64,000 nt of DNA from Agrobacterium salinitolerans (lineage in GTDB: Bacteria > Pseudomonadota > Alphaproteobacteria > Rhizobiales > Rhizobiaceae): positions 1 to 64,000 of the forward strand of contig NZ_MRDH01000037.1 in the NCBI RefSeq assembly GCF_002008225.1. The letters are read 5' to 3'. Below the pieces are notes generated by a model that was not told the origin of the DNA, made no database searches, and was given only the letters and a program-made list of their open reading frames with translations. Numbering within the stretch: the first letter of the stretch is position 1; every line of letters begins with the position of its first letter. Below are positions 1 to 11,065 of this stretch, one piece after another. The position numbers and the translations under genes are program-made.

Positions 1-79
1 CTGTTCAGGAGCAGGTTTCTTCAACATGTCCCAATGAATCATAAACCCCCAGCTCACGCCAGGGGTTTGTCAGCAGTCT

Positions 80-108
80 GGGCCGCGCTTCGAAGCGCGG
101 CCCTTTTT
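80..108 (+). terminator. Rho-independent terminator of a gene left of the window
   Basis: A perfect inverted repeat (GGGCCGCGCTTC and its complement, 80-103) is followed by five Ts at 104-108. The T run is on the plus strand only, so it ends a gene lying left of the window. Bases 1-79 hold no coding sequence that I can see, only a smaller AAACCCC/GGGGTTT hairpin at 43-68. Confidence 0.8.
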
Positions 109-116
109 GTGCCTTG

Positions 117-890
117 TCAATAGGTCTGTGTCGGTTGCGACAGGCCGTCGCCGATCACGCCGTTACCATATTGCGCCACGGGCACACCGTCCTGGCTAAT
201 CGGCACGCCCTGTTGTGCGGGGCCGAGCGCCGTCACCACGATCGGTGTCCCGTCGGGTACGCGGTTATAAAGATCGATGATATCCTGGTTCAGCAGGCGA
301 ACGCAGCCTGAGGATACCGACTTGCCGATGGTCCACCATTCCGGCGAACCGTGCAGGCGGTAGATCGTGTCTTTGCCATCCTTGAAGATATAGAGCGCAC
401 GCGCGCCGAGAGGGTTCTTGAGGCCCGGCTCCATGCCGCCGTTGCGGCTGCTATAGGGTTCCAGCTCCGGCTGGCGCGCTATCATCTCATCGGGTGGCGT
501 CCAGCGCGGCCATTGCCGCTTGTACTGAATGACGCCGCGGCCGGACCATTCAAAGCCCGCGCGGCCAAGACCGACGCCGTAACGCATGGCCTGATTGTTC
601 TCATAGGTGAGATAGAGGAAATGATTGGCCGTATCGACCACGATGACGCCGGGGCGCTCACCCGTCGGGTTTGCCACCATTTGCCGCAGGAACTGACGCG
701 GAATCCGCTTATAGGGAATCTCGGGCAGCGGGAACTGTTCGTCCGGCTTGGGGCCATACATCATAGCGTACATCGGGTCGTCAGCGGGCGGCGCAGGCCT
801 CACGGCCTCACGCGTCGTCGTGTTGCAGCCCGCAAGGCCGGCAAGCGCCACACCACCTGCTCCAAGCAGGAAACCCCGCCGGGTCGTCAT
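117..890 (-). CDS. YkuD-family L,D-transpeptidase, exported lipoprotein
   Basis: This is a cell-envelope L,D-transpeptidase. Such enzymes cross-link peptidoglycan or attach proteins to it through a catalytic cysteine. The N-terminus has twin arginines (RRGFLLGAGG), a hydrophobic stretch and a lipobox LAGC, suggesting Tat-type export and lipidation. The YkuD active site is visible near residues 205-225 as HGSP, then SSGCVRLLN with the catalytic Cys. I chose ATG at 890, giving 257 residues; an in-frame TTG at 902 would add four residues. The next gene upstream on the same strand is a second YkuD-type protein, so the two may be co-transcribed. Which cross-link it makes cannot be told from sequence. 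Confidence 0.9.
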   Translation of the reverse strand: MTTRRGFLLGAGGVALAGLAGCNTTTREAVRPAPPADDPMYAMMYGPKPDEQFPLPEIPYKRIPRQFLRQMVANPTGERPGVIVVDTANHFLYLTYENNQAMRYGVGLGRAGFEWSGRGVIQYKRQWPRWTPPDEMIARQPELEPYSSRNGGMEPGLKNPLGARALYIFKDGKDTIYRLHGSPEWWTIGKSVSSGCVRLLNQDIIDLYNRVPDGTPIVVTALGPAQQGVPISQDGVPVAQYGNGVIGDGLSQPTQTY

Positions 891-921
891 CGTCTTATTC
901 AATTGAAAAACCTCATTTACG

Positions 922-1977
922 TCATCTCACGCCGGCAAAGGGATCTGCCAGCGCCGCCTCGGGGCGGCTTATAGGATACTTCGTGCCGGAAACCCGCGAC
1001 GCCATGGCCTTGGCGCCGCTGGATTTCAAAATGGCTCGGAAGCTTGGATGCATGCCGCCGTCTACATACGCGCTGAGCGGGGCGGAAGTTCCGTCGCTCA
1101 TGGCAGCGGCAAGCTTTTGTTGCTCTTCGGCCAGTTTCGACGCCACCAGCGGATCCTGCTGGTTGATCGCCGGAGGGCAGGCCGCCAACGGATCGGCAGG
1201 TTCGCCTTCCGCGAATTCACTGTTGAAAACATAACGGCGGCCGCAGACGGAAACCTTGGGCTGCCTGCGCGTTACCTCGAAATAATCGTAGCCTTCCTTC
1301 AGCGTCTTCCAGAACGGCATGTTGGGGTCGTCCCGATGCGCCGCCATGTTCCTTGCGGTCATACGGAAGGGATAGGCCTGCACCTGAAAGCGGTCCTGTC
1401 CGCCCTGGAGCGCACGCGCGACGATGGCATAAATCTCACCAACCTGGGCATCCGTCATGGCGTAGCAGCCGGAAGACGAGCAGGCGCCATGCACCATCAG
1501 CGCCTCACCGGTGTAACCGAGCGCCGATTCCAGCCGGTTAGGATAACCGAGATTGAAGGAGACATAATATTGTGAGTTCGGGTTCAACATGCCGGCCGAA
1601 ACATGATAAAAACCTTCCGGCGCCTGCCGGTCGCCCGACTTCATCTTGGGGCCGAGTTTTCCGGACCAGCGGCACATGGGATAAGCCTTGAGCAGAGCGT
1701 AATTTCCGGTCTTGTCGATCTTCCAGACCTCAAGCTCGCTTTCCTGCTTGAAAATGCGAACGAGGACAGGACTTTCCGGGCGCATGCTCTTGGCCGACAT
1801 CTGCGCCATCATCTTGGACGACAGTTTCGGCGGGTCTTTCTTGACGCTATCGAGCCCCATGGAAGTGCACGCGGCAAGGCCGCCGCCGATCGCAACGATC
1901 GCAGCCATTCTTGCCCCTGCCCTTACCTTTTGCCGCAACCCCGCAACCGCGAAATCCAGCATTGCCTGCATGCCCAT
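922..1977 (-). CDS. YafK-like murein L,D-transpeptidase lipoprotein
   Basis: This 351-residue protein resembles the YafK/DpaA branch of the YkuD superfamily. It has a hydrophobic N-terminal segment ending in LAAC, consistent with a lipoprotein signal. The body begins with PVLVRIFKQESELEVWK, the start of the catalytic fold. The active site is MVHGACSSSGCYAM near residue 165, with His and Cys in the expected spacing. A C-terminal region of about 120 residues follows and is less conserved. In Escherichia coli the related DpaA releases the Braun lipoprotein from peptidoglycan, so this could be a hydrolase rather than a cross-linker. It lies 31 bp upstream of the other YkuD gene, in the same orientation. 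Confidence 0.85.
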   Translation of the reverse strand: MGMQAMLDFAVAGLRQKVRAGARMAAIVAIGGGLAACTSMGLDSVKKDPPKLSSKMMAQMSAKSMRPESPVLVRIFKQESELEVWKIDKTGNYALLKAYPMCRWSGKLGPKMKSGDRQAPEGFYHVSAGMLNPNSQYYVSFNLGYPNRLESALGYTGEALMVHGACSSSGCYAMTDAQVGEIYAIVARALQGGQDRFQVQAYPFRMTARNMAAHRDDPNMPFWKTLKEGYDYFEVTRRQPKVSVCGRRYVFNSEFAEGEPADPLAACPPAINQQDPLVASKLAEEQQKLAAAMSDGTSAPLSAYVDGGMHPSFRAILKSSGAKAMASRVSGTKYPISRPEAALADPFAGVR

Positions 1978-2153
1978 GTATCGTTCTGCCCGCCTGATTT
2001 GCCCGCCTTTCCGGCAGACGCTTAACTATCGAAGGTGGCCACAACACGGCAACCTCGCCCATGGACAAAGTCTCGTGAACAGACGTTACCCATTCGTTAA
2101 TCATAAAGACACAAGCCTGTGATGCCGCTGGCGTTGAGCTTAAAGGCTGCAGA

Positions 2154-3385
<1,232 letters not shown>

Positions 3386-3416
3386 TCACAACGATGGCAG
3401 AGCGGAAGGGTTCCAG

Positions 3417-3989
3417 ATGAATCAGGCCTTTGGCCCGGAAATGCAGGAGCCTTTCTTCCTGCGCGATGCGGTGGATGTCGCCCGCGCCCTCATCGGCGCG
3501 GAGTTCCGCATTGGCGATACCGGCGGCATCATCGTGGAGACAGAGGCCTATCATCCGGACGACCCGGCATCCCACAGCTTCAACGGGCAGACGCCGCGCA
3601 ACAGCGCGATGTTCGGCCCGGCCGGCCGTCTTTATGTCTACCGCTCCTATGGTATTCACTGGTGCGCCAACTTTGTCTGCGCCCCCGGTTCCGCCGTACT
3701 TCTGCGCGCCATCGAACCCATGACCGGCATAGACATAATGAAACTGCGAAGGGGAACTGACAAGCCGAAACTTCTCTGTTCTGGTCCGGGTAGACTCTGT
3801 CAGGCGCTGGCTATTACTGGGGAGATGGACGGCGCGCCGTTGGACGCAGCGCCTTTTTTCCTGCAGTTGCCGAAAGAAGCCACCGCCGTTACCAGCGGCA
3901 GACGAATCGGCATCAGCCGCGCGACGGAATATCCGTGGCGCTTCGGGCTAAAAGGCTCGGCTTTCGTCAGCAAGAAATTCGAGAATTGA
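3417..3989 (+). CDS. DNA-3-methyladenine glycosylase, AAG/MPG family
   Basis: This base-excision repair enzyme removes alkylated purines by cleaving the N-glycosidic bond. The 190-residue length suits bacterial AAG/MPG proteins. Diagnostic motifs are [16 protein letters not shown] near residue 40, with the catalytic Glu, [19 protein letters not shown] near 62, and [12 protein letters not shown] near 125. The family is better known from mammals (AAG) and a subset of bacteria than from the Escherichia coli AlkA lineage. Its 3' end overlaps a small gene on the other strand by 23 bp (3967-3989). Confidence 0.92.
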   Translation: MNQAFGPEMQEPFFLRDAVDVARALIGAEFRIGDTGGIIVETEAYHPDDPASHSFNGQTPRNSAMFGPAGRLYVYRSYGIHWCANFVCAPGSAVLLRAIEPMTGIDIMKLRRGTDKPKLLCSGPGRLCQALAITGEMDGAPLDAAPFFLQLPKEATAVTSGRRIGISRATEYPWRFGLKGSAFVSKKFEN

Positions 3990-4161
3990 AAGGTGTGAAA
4001 GGCGAGAGCACCCTCGGCGGCTCGTCATTTTCGTCGGGGTTGGGAATCGGCGCCTCGTCCGGCAACCGGTCAGGTTCCGGTTCTTCTACCGGCGGTATAT
4101 CCGGCTGCGGCGGCATAGGCATAGGCGGTTCGGGATAGGGTTCGACGGGAACGGCTGGCAT
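3967..4161 (-). CDS. Small proline-rich hypothetical protein
   Basis: The 64-residue product (starting [18 protein letters not shown]) is about one third proline with many acidic residues. It has no signal peptide or membrane segment. ATG at 4161 was chosen over a longer reading because AGGAGG sits five bases upstream. The composition suggests a disordered, periplasm-spanning or linker-like peptide, but no function can be given. Its 3' end overlaps the glycosylase gene tail to tail. Confidence 0.6.
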   Translation of the reverse strand: MPAVPVEPYPEPPMPMPPQPDIPPVEEPEPDRLPDEAPIPNPDENDEPPRVLSPFTPFNSRISC

Positions 4162-4389
4162 GGCGGCCTCCTGATAACCAAGCTTTGCCACCGTGGACAC
4201 AAGCAGCAGTTTTATAGCATGGGACAGCGCCTTCGCGCTTAAACAAGTCAGGCGGCGCAACACCCAATTCGCCCATCGGTCAAATGCCGGTCAGGTCCCT
4301 TCGGTCGGGTTGCGCCGCCTCGCGGGTCGTATAGGGAAAACGCGGAGACGGCCCGTCCGTTCCGTTTTAATGAGGTTTTTTGCGCCGGC

Positions 4390-4587
4390 TCAGGCGAAAC
4401 CCAGCGCGCTGCGGGAAACGTCGCGATTTTCACAATAGTCGCGGGAATGGGCCTCGTGACCATGTTCGCGAGCGGTCGAGCGGGTCAATTCCCGGCTTGG
4501 AACATTGAGCAACGCATCGGCATAGGTGCCGGTCGCCTCGACGTCATCGATCACAGTCTGCTGTTGCAGCTTTAGAAATTCAAACAT
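4390..4587 (-). CDS. Small hypothetical protein
   Basis: This 65-residue protein begins MFEFLKLQQQTVIDDVEATG. The start at 4587 is supported by a very strong AAGGAGGTGG eight or so bases upstream. It is charged, soluble-looking and has one Cys in the second half (HSRDYCENRD). I recognise no domain. It is flanked by about 230 bp of gene-free DNA on its 3' side and 170 bp before the LacI gene, so it is probably transcribed alone. Confidence 0.65.
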   Translation of the reverse strand: MFEFLKLQQQTVIDDVEATGTYADALLNVPSRELTRSTAREHGHEAHSRDYCENRDVSRSALGFA

Positions 4588-4761
4588 CCGTCCACCTCCT
4601 TCGACACGTCCCCTCAACGCGCCGGCCCGGGTCCTGTTCCATAACGCCCGTGACTGTTCCGATTATACATGAGACGACGCGGACGTATAGATGACGAAAG
4701 GCGAACGTCATCAAACGACGTTCGCAAAATGGAGTGGAATCAGTGAGCTATGGCACCAGGC

Positions 4762-5775
4762 TCAGGCCGGACTGACCGACTCCCGCAAGATCAGTTCGAC
4801 CGGCCACAATTCCTGAACCTCGCTGACGGGGCGACCGCCGATGATCTGCAAAAGCAGGTCCGTCACCCGCATCCCCGCCATGCGCATGGGCGAGCGAGTG
4901 GTAGAAAGCGGCGGCATCATGCTTTCCGGCGTGAGGTAAGGAAAAACGTCGTCATGGGCGATGACGGAGACATCCTTGCCGATCGTCAGCCCCATCTGCG
5001 TGGCCGCTCGATAGACACCCTGTGCCGTCATCATCGCGCCTGCCACGAAGGCCGTCGGGCGCGGCGTCTGCTCCAGAAGCGAGCGGGCGAAACGGAAGGC
5101 CGCCTCCTCGCTGAAATGCTCACTCATCATGAACCGCGGATCGGGCGTAATGCCGTGGGTCGCCAGCGCCTTCCGAAAACCCTGCTCGCGGTCCTGCACG
5201 AAAGTGCGGCCAACCGGACCATTGATAAGGGCGATACGCCTGTGTCCGCGCTCCAGAAAATGGATTGTCGGACGATAGGTCACATCGTGATTGTCGATAT
5301 CGAGCCAGGCATGTTCGAAAGGCGTTTTTGAGCGGCCGTGCACGATGAAGGGCACACCCAGCCGGTTGAGCAGCGCAATGCGCTCATCCTCCGGGCGCGG
5401 CGAATGCACGATGATGCCATCCACCCGGCCGCTCGCCGCAAGCCGGCTGAAAATCGCCAGTTCCTCGTCAATATTATTGTCGACCGTGACACTGACGAGG
5501 ATGTCGGTCTCCTCATTTTCCAGCCGTGTCGCCATGCCGCCCATGAATTCCGAAAAGAAATGCCCGCCGCCTGAACGACCCATGACAACGCCGATGGCGC
5601 CGGCCCTGCCCGTTGCAAGCCTCACGGCGTTGGCATTCGGCCGGTAGCCATATTTCAGCGCAGCCTCCATCACCCGCTGGCGCGTTTCCTCGCGCACCTC
5701 GGGGTAGCCGCCCAGCGCCCGGCTGACGGTGGTGGGCGAAAGCCCGACTTTCTCTGCGAATTCCTTGAGCTTCAT
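4762..5775 (-). CDS. thuR: LacI-family repressor of the thu operon
   Basis: This is a 337-residue LacI/GalR regulator. The N-terminal helix-turn-helix is at residues 2-21 (LKEFAEKVGLSPTTVSRALG), followed by the hinge helix and a periplasmic-binding-protein-like sugar-sensing domain. It is divergent from the ABC transporter operon at 6044, the position thuR occupies in Sinorhizobium meliloti. Two LacI-type palindromes lie between the divergent genes. The gene symbol rests on synteny and the ThuA/ThuB-type genes downstream, not on alignment. No strong ribosome-binding site precedes the ATG at 5775, where the DNA is AT-rich. Confidence 0.85.
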   Translation of the reverse strand: MKLKEFAEKVGLSPTTVSRALGGYPEVREETRQRVMEAALKYGYRPNANAVRLATGRAGAIGVVMGRSGGGHFFSEFMGGMATRLENEETDILVSVTVDNNIDEELAIFSRLAASGRVDGIIVHSPRPEDERIALLNRLGVPFIVHGRSKTPFEHAWLDIDNHDVTYRPTIHFLERGHRRIALINGPVGRTFVQDREQGFRKALATHGITPDPRFMMSEHFSEEAAFRFARSLLEQTPRPTAFVAGAMMTAQGVYRAATQMGLTIGKDVSVIAHDDVFPYLTPESMMPPLSTTRSPMRMAGMRVTDLLLQIIGGRPVSEVQELWPVELILRESVSPA

Positions 5776-5833
5776 AATTTTTTGCCAATTTGCCCCTGCA
5801 TGCGTTGCCGCCGCGGATTTTTCAAGCCGACAA

Positions 5834-5855
5834 AAATTGAAAACGATTTCAATTT
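5834..5855. promoter_or_regulatory. LacI-type operator near thuR
   Basis: An imperfect palindrome centred on CG at 5844/5845, core TTGAAAACGATTTCAA, has arms of about eleven bases with a single mismatched pair. A central CG with symmetric arms is the usual LacI-family operator design. It lies 59 bp before the thuR start, so autoregulation is likely. Confidence 0.6.
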
Positions 5856-5950
5856 TCCTTCACCTGAAACCTTACAGTTGATCATTCCCAAAGGCAAACG
5901 CCGAAAATTACAGACTAAATCAGCCGATTTCCGGGAAAATAGAAAGAGTA

Positions 5951-6000
5951 TTGACAGATCGCTCGGCTTTTGAGAGCCTCGCATCAGTCAAAAGCGCTTT
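5951..6000 (+). promoter_or_regulatory. thuE promoter region with second LacI-type operator
   Basis: TTGACA at 5951-5956 is a consensus -35 box, but no good -10 follows at 17 bases. The perfect palindrome AAAGCGCTTT is at 5991-6000, 43 bp before the thuE ATG. It is placed where a bound repressor would block initiation. A strong GGAGGAG ribosome-binding site stands just before the ATG. Confidence 0.5.
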
Positions 6001-6043
6001 CAATTTTGAGGATAATCGGAAGCGTCAACGGAGGAGTTTGACA

Positions 6044-7309
6044 ATGAATATTTCCCTGAAGACTTTGTTCCTGTGCGGAACCGTATTTTGCGGCGCCGTT
6101 TCGGCTCAGGCGGCCGAACTTTCGATCGCCGCCAACTCGACCGGCAAAAACATCGCATTTTTCAAGGAGCGGATAGCCGCCTTCGAAAAAGAAACCGGTC
6201 ACAAGGTCAATCTCGTCACCATGCCGTCATCGTCCAGCGAACAGTTCAGCCAGTACCGGCTGTGGCTTGCCGCCGGCAACAAGGATGTCGACGTCTACCA
6301 GACGGACGTGATCTGGGCGCCGCAGCTGGCCGACCAGTTCGTGGATCTGACCGCAGCGACTAAAGATGTCATCGGCGATCATTTCCCCTCCATCGTCGCT
6401 TCGCAGACGGTAGACGGCAAGCTCGTCGCCATGCCGATGTTCACCGACGCGCCAGCGCTTTTCTATCGCAAGGACCTTCTGGAAAAATACGGCAAACAAC
6501 CGCCGAAAACCTGGAAGGAACTGAGCGAGACCGCCAAGGAAATCCAGGACAAGGAGCGCGAGGCTGGCCAGAAGGACCTCTGGGGCTTCGTTTTCCAGGG
6601 CAGCGCCTATGAAGGCCTGACCTGCAACGCGCTGGAATGGATCGCCTCTGCCGGTGGCGGCCATATCGTCGAGACCAACGGCGATATCTCCGTGAACAAT
6701 GAAAAAGCCGCGGCCGCCATCGAAACCGCCAAGGGCTGGGTCGGCACCATCGCGCCGCAGGGCGTGCTTGCTTACAAGGAAGAAGAAGCGCGCGGCGTCT
6801 GGCAGACCGGCAATTCCGTCTTCATGCGCAACTGGCCCTATGCCTATGCACTGGGCAATGGCGACGACAGCGCCATCAAGGGCAAGTTTGGCGTCACCCC
6901 GCTGCCCGCCGGTGCGGAAGGCGAGGCCCCTGCCTCGACACTCGGCGGCTGGAACCTCGCCGTTTCGAAATATTCCGACGATCAGGAAGCGGCCATTCAG
7001 CTGGTGAAATTCCTGGCGTCGAAAGATACCCAGAAGATGCGCGCGATCCAGCTCTCCAACATGCCGACGATCGCATCCCTTTACGATGACAAGGATGTCG
7101 CCGACGCGCAGCCCTTCATGCCGACATGGAAACCAATCTTCCAGACCGCCGTTCCGCGTCCCTCCGCCGCGGCGAAGGTGAAATATAACGAAGTTTCCGC
7201 CAAGTTCTGGGGCGCCGTGCACAACACGCTCTCCGGCAACGGCACGGCGGCTGAGAATCTCGAACTTCTCGAGGTTGAACTGACCGATCTCAAAGGCAAC
7301 GGCTGGTAA
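6044..7309 (+). CDS. thuE: Sugar ABC transporter periplasmic binding protein (ThuE)
   Basis: This 421-residue family-1 extracellular solute-binding protein captures the sugar in the periplasm and delivers it to ThuF/ThuG. A signal peptide with predicted cleavage after AQA precedes AELSIAANSTGKN. ATG at 6044 is used because GGAGGAG lies seven bases upstream; the longer upstream reading has neither signal peptide nor ribosome-binding site. It is the first gene of a six-gene operon. In rhizobia and Agrobacterium the thu system is reported to transport trehalose, maltitol and sucrose isomers. That substrate range is inferred here from operon organisation. Confidence 0.88.
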   Translation: MNISLKTLFLCGTVFCGAVSAQAAELSIAANSTGKNIAFFKERIAAFEKETGHKVNLVTMPSSSSEQFSQYRLWLAAGNKDVDVYQTDVIWAPQLADQFVDLTAATKDVIGDHFPSIVASQTVDGKLVAMPMFTDAPALFYRKDLLEKYGKQPPKTWKELSETAKEIQDKEREAGQKDLWGFVFQGSAYEGLTCNALEWIASAGGGHIVETNGDISVNNEKAAAAIETAKGWVGTIAPQGVLAYKEEEARGVWQTGNSVFMRNWPYAYALGNGDDSAIKGKFGVTPLPAGAEGEAPASTLGGWNLAVSKYSDDQEAAIQLVKFLASKDTQKMRAIQLSNMPTIASLYDDKDVADAQPFMPTWKPIFQTAVPRPSAAAKVKYNEVSAKFWGAVHNTLSGNGTAAENLELLEVELTDLKGNGW

Positions 7310-7310
7310 T

Positions 7311-7327
7311 CCGGCCCGCGCGGGCGG
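7311..7327 (+). other. Intercistronic GC-rich stem-loop, thuE-thuF
   Basis: The self-complementary run GCCCGCGCGGGC (7314-7325) can form a compact hairpin in the 64-base gap after the binding-protein gene. Such hairpins commonly stabilise the upstream mRNA, giving more binding protein than permease. Confidence 0.45.
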
Positions 7328-7373
7328 CGGTCTCGCCTGATCGCCTTCCGCGCCCCAACCGCGAGATATCCCC

Positions 7374-8348
7374 ATGAACGACATCGCCCTTCAAAAACCG
7401 GTCGCGGCATCCGGCGCCAGCTCCGACCTGCAATCGGAACGCCTGAAATCCGCCTGGCTGTTCCTTGCCCCCACATTTCTGGTGCTGGCGCTGGTGGCCG
7501 GCTGGCCGCTGGTGCGCACCGTGTGGTTCAGCCTCACCGACGCTTCGCTGACCAATCTGGAGGGTGCGCAATTCGTCGGCCTCAAGAACTATCTTACCTG
7601 GATCACGCTCAGCAGCGGCCGCACCATCTATCGCGGCCTTCTTGCCGATCCCGCATGGTGGGGCGCGGTTCTCAACACACTCAAATTCACCATCCTCTCT
7701 GTCAGCTTCGAAACCGTGCTAGGCCTCGTCGTCGCTCTGGTTCTGAACGCGGAGTTCAAAGGACGCGGCTTTGTGCGCGCCGCCATCCTCGTGCCATGGG
7801 CCATTCCGACCATCGTCTCGGCGCAGATGTGGGCGTGGATGCTGAACGACCAATTCGGTATCCTGAACGACCTGTTCCTCAATCTTGGGCTGATCTCCCA
7901 GAAGATCGCGTGGACAGCCAATCCGGATACCGCAATGGTCGCCGTGCTGATCGTCGATATCTGGAAGACGACGCCGTTCATGGCGCTGCTCATCCTCGCC
8001 GGCTTGCAGATGGTGCCGAAGGACATGTATGAGGCGGCCAAAGTGGACGGCATCCACCCCGTCAAAGTGTTCTTCCGCGTCACGCTGCCGATGATCAGGC
8101 CCGCGCTCATGGTCGCTGTCATCTTCCGCATGCTGGATGCGATGCGCGTCTTCGACCTTATCTACATCCTGACGCCGAATAATGCCCAGACCCGCACCAT
8201 GTCGGTGCTGGCGCGCGAGAACCTGTTCGATTTCGACAAGTTCGCTTACGGTGCTGCAGCCTCCACCATGCTGTTCCTCATCATCGCCTCGATCACCGTC
8301 ATCTATATGTGGCTGGGGCGCGTCAACACCGATGGAGCCGCGCGATGA
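7374..8348 (+). CDS. thuF: Sugar ABC transporter permease (ThuF, MalF-like)
   Basis: This 324-residue inner-membrane permease has about six predicted membrane spans beginning at residue 30 (AWLFLAPTFLVLALVAGWPL). The cytoplasmic EAA loop (MYEAAKVDG) that docks on the ATPase is near residue 220. It forms the channel with ThuG. Its TGA stop overlaps the ThuG start as ATGA at 8345-8348, so translation is coupled. The ribosome-binding site is weak. Confidence 0.9.
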   Translation: MNDIALQKPVAASGASSDLQSERLKSAWLFLAPTFLVLALVAGWPLVRTVWFSLTDASLTNLEGAQFVGLKNYLTWITLSSGRTIYRGLLADPAWWGAVLNTLKFTILSVSFETVLGLVVALVLNAEFKGRGFVRAAILVPWAIPTIVSAQMWAWMLNDQFGILNDLFLNLGLISQKIAWTANPDTAMVAVLIVDIWKTTPFMALLILAGLQMVPKDMYEAAKVDGIHPVKVFFRVTLPMIRPALMVAVIFRMLDAMRVFDLIYILTPNNAQTRTMSVLARENLFDFDKFAYGAAASTMLFLIIASITVIYMWLGRVNTDGAAR

Positions 8349-9178
8349 CCCTGCCAAGCATCCTGAAAACCACCGCGTTTTATGCGCTGGTCGCCGTCAT
8401 CATGGTGATTTCGGTATTCCCGTTTTACTACGCGATCCTGACGAGCCTGAAATCCGGCTCGGCGCTGTTTCAGGTCAACTACTGGCCGCGTGAATTCTCG
8501 TTGACCAATTACAACTTCGTCATCGGCAACGGCACGTTCCTACGCAATCTCGGCAATTCGCTGTTCGTTGCGTCTTCAGTCGTCGTACTGTCGCTGTTCC
8601 TTGCGGTAACGGCGTCCTATGCGCTTGCACGTGTCCGTTTCCGGGGCCGCTCGCTGCTTCTGCTCACCATCCTCTCGGTTTCGATGTTCCCGCAGATCGC
8701 CGTTCTTGCCGGCCTGTTCGAACTGATCCGCTGGGCTGGCATCTTCAACACGCCGCTCGCGCTGATCTTTTCCTACATGATCTTCACCCTGCCCTTCACG
8801 GTATGGGTGCTGACAACCTTCATGCGTGACCTGCCGATCGAAATCGAGGAAGCGGCAATCGTCGATGGCGCAACCCCATGGGTCATCATCACCCAGGTGT
8901 TCATGCCCTTGATGTGGCCAGCGCTCGTCACGACAGGGCTTCTCGCCTTCATCGCGGCGTGGAACGAGTTCCTCTTCGCGCTCACCTTCACCTCATCGAA
9001 CGAGCAGCGCACGGTGCCTGTCGCCATCGCGCTCCTGTCGGGCGGCTCGCAGTTCGAAATCCCCTGGGGAACGATCATGGCGGCCTCCGTCATCGTCACA
9101 GCACCCCTCGTCGTCCTCGTTCTGATCTTCCAGCGACGCATCATCTCCGGCCTCACCGCCGGCGGCGTCAAAGGCTAG
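8345..9178 (+). CDS. thuG: Sugar ABC transporter permease (ThuG, MalG-like)
   Basis: This 277-residue permease is the partner of ThuF. Six hydrophobic segments are visible, the first being FYALVAVIMVISVFPFYYAI. The EAA loop is IEIEEAAIVDGATP near residue 165. The start at 8345 is set by the ATGA overlap with thuF. The C-terminus (ISGLTAGGVKG) is the standard end of MalG-type CUT1 permeases. The thuK gene follows after 10 bp. Confidence 0.9.
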   Translation: MTLPSILKTTAFYALVAVIMVISVFPFYYAILTSLKSGSALFQVNYWPREFSLTNYNFVIGNGTFLRNLGNSLFVASSVVVLSLFLAVTASYALARVRFRGRSLLLLTILSVSMFPQIAVLAGLFELIRWAGIFNTPLALIFSYMIFTLPFTVWVLTTFMRDLPIEIEEAAIVDGATPWVIITQVFMPLMWPALVTTGLLAFIAAWNEFLFALTFTSSNEQRTVPVAIALLSGGSQFEIPWGTIMAASVIVTAPLVVLVLIFQRRIISGLTAGGVKG

Positions 9179-9188
9179 GAGAAACATC

Positions 9189-10217
<1,029 letters not shown>

Positions 10218-10274
10218 ACATTCAACTTTCGCCGGGCTCACCCAAAGTCCCGGCTTTCACCGAGGAGCATGACA

Positions 10275-11060
10275 ATGACCATCAACACCGTTGTATGGGG
10301 CGAAAATATCCACGAACACATCAACGAGACGGTGCGTTCGATCTATCCAAACGGCATGCACAACACCATCGCCGACGCGCTGAACCAGAACCCTGAGATC
10401 AATGCCACGACAGCTACGCTGCAGGAGCCGGAACACGGGCTTTCGCAGGAGCGCCTCGACAAGACCGACGTTCTCGTCTGGTGGGGCCACAAGGACCATG
10501 GCGCGGTTCAGGATGAAATCGTCGAGCGTGTCGCCAAGCGCGTCTGGGAAGGCATGGGCCTGATCGTCCTGCATTCCGGCCACTTCTCCAAGCCGTTCAA
10601 GCGTTTGATGGGCACGCCATGCGCGCTGAAATGGCGTGAGGCAGGCGAACGCGAGCGTCTGTGGACAATCAATCCGCGCCACCCGATTGCCGCCGGCCTG
10701 CCGGAACATTTCGAGCTCGAAAACGAGGAAATGTATGGCGAACAGTTCTCCGTGCCGGAGCCGCTGGAAACCGTCTTCATCTCCTGGTTCCAGGGCGGCG
10801 AAGTCTTCAGATCCGGACTCACCTGGCGTCGCGGCGCCGGCAACATCTTCTATTTCCGCCCCGGGCACGAAACCTATCCGACCTATCACGATGCCAATGT
10901 CCAGAAGGTCATCAGCAATTCGGTGAAATGGGCCTATAATCCGATTGGCGCACTGAAGAGCATTCACGACGCCCCTAATGTCCCCATCGACAAGGCGCTG
11001 GAGCCCATCGAAGAACGCGGTCCCAAGCTGCACAAGGCAGGCGAAGCAGGTTACAGGTAA
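10275..11060 (+). CDS. thuA: ThuA-like sugar utilisation protein
   Basis: This 261-residue protein has the ThuA-type glutamine-amidotransferase-like fold, with [12 protein letters not shown] near residue 65 and [11 protein letters not shown] near 95. In Sinorhizobium and Agrobacterium ThuA acts with ThuB on imported disaccharides through 3-keto derivatives; the exact step taken by ThuA is less clear. ATG at 10275 is chosen because GAGGAG lies seven bases upstream; ATG at 10269 would be too close to it. The gene lies between the ATPase and the oxidoreductase and ends five bases before thuB. Confidence 0.88.
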   Translation: MTINTVVWGENIHEHINETVRSIYPNGMHNTIADALNQNPEINATTATLQEPEHGLSQERLDKTDVLVWWGHKDHGAVQDEIVERVAKRVWEGMGLIVLHSGHFSKPFKRLMGTPCALKWREAGERERLWTINPRHPIAAGLPEHFELENEEMYGEQFSVPEPLETVFISWFQGGEVFRSGLTWRRGAGNIFYFRPGHETYPTYHDANVQKVISNSVKWAYNPIGALKSIHDAPNVPIDKALEPIEERGPKLHKAGEAGYR

Positions 11061-11065
11061 ACACC

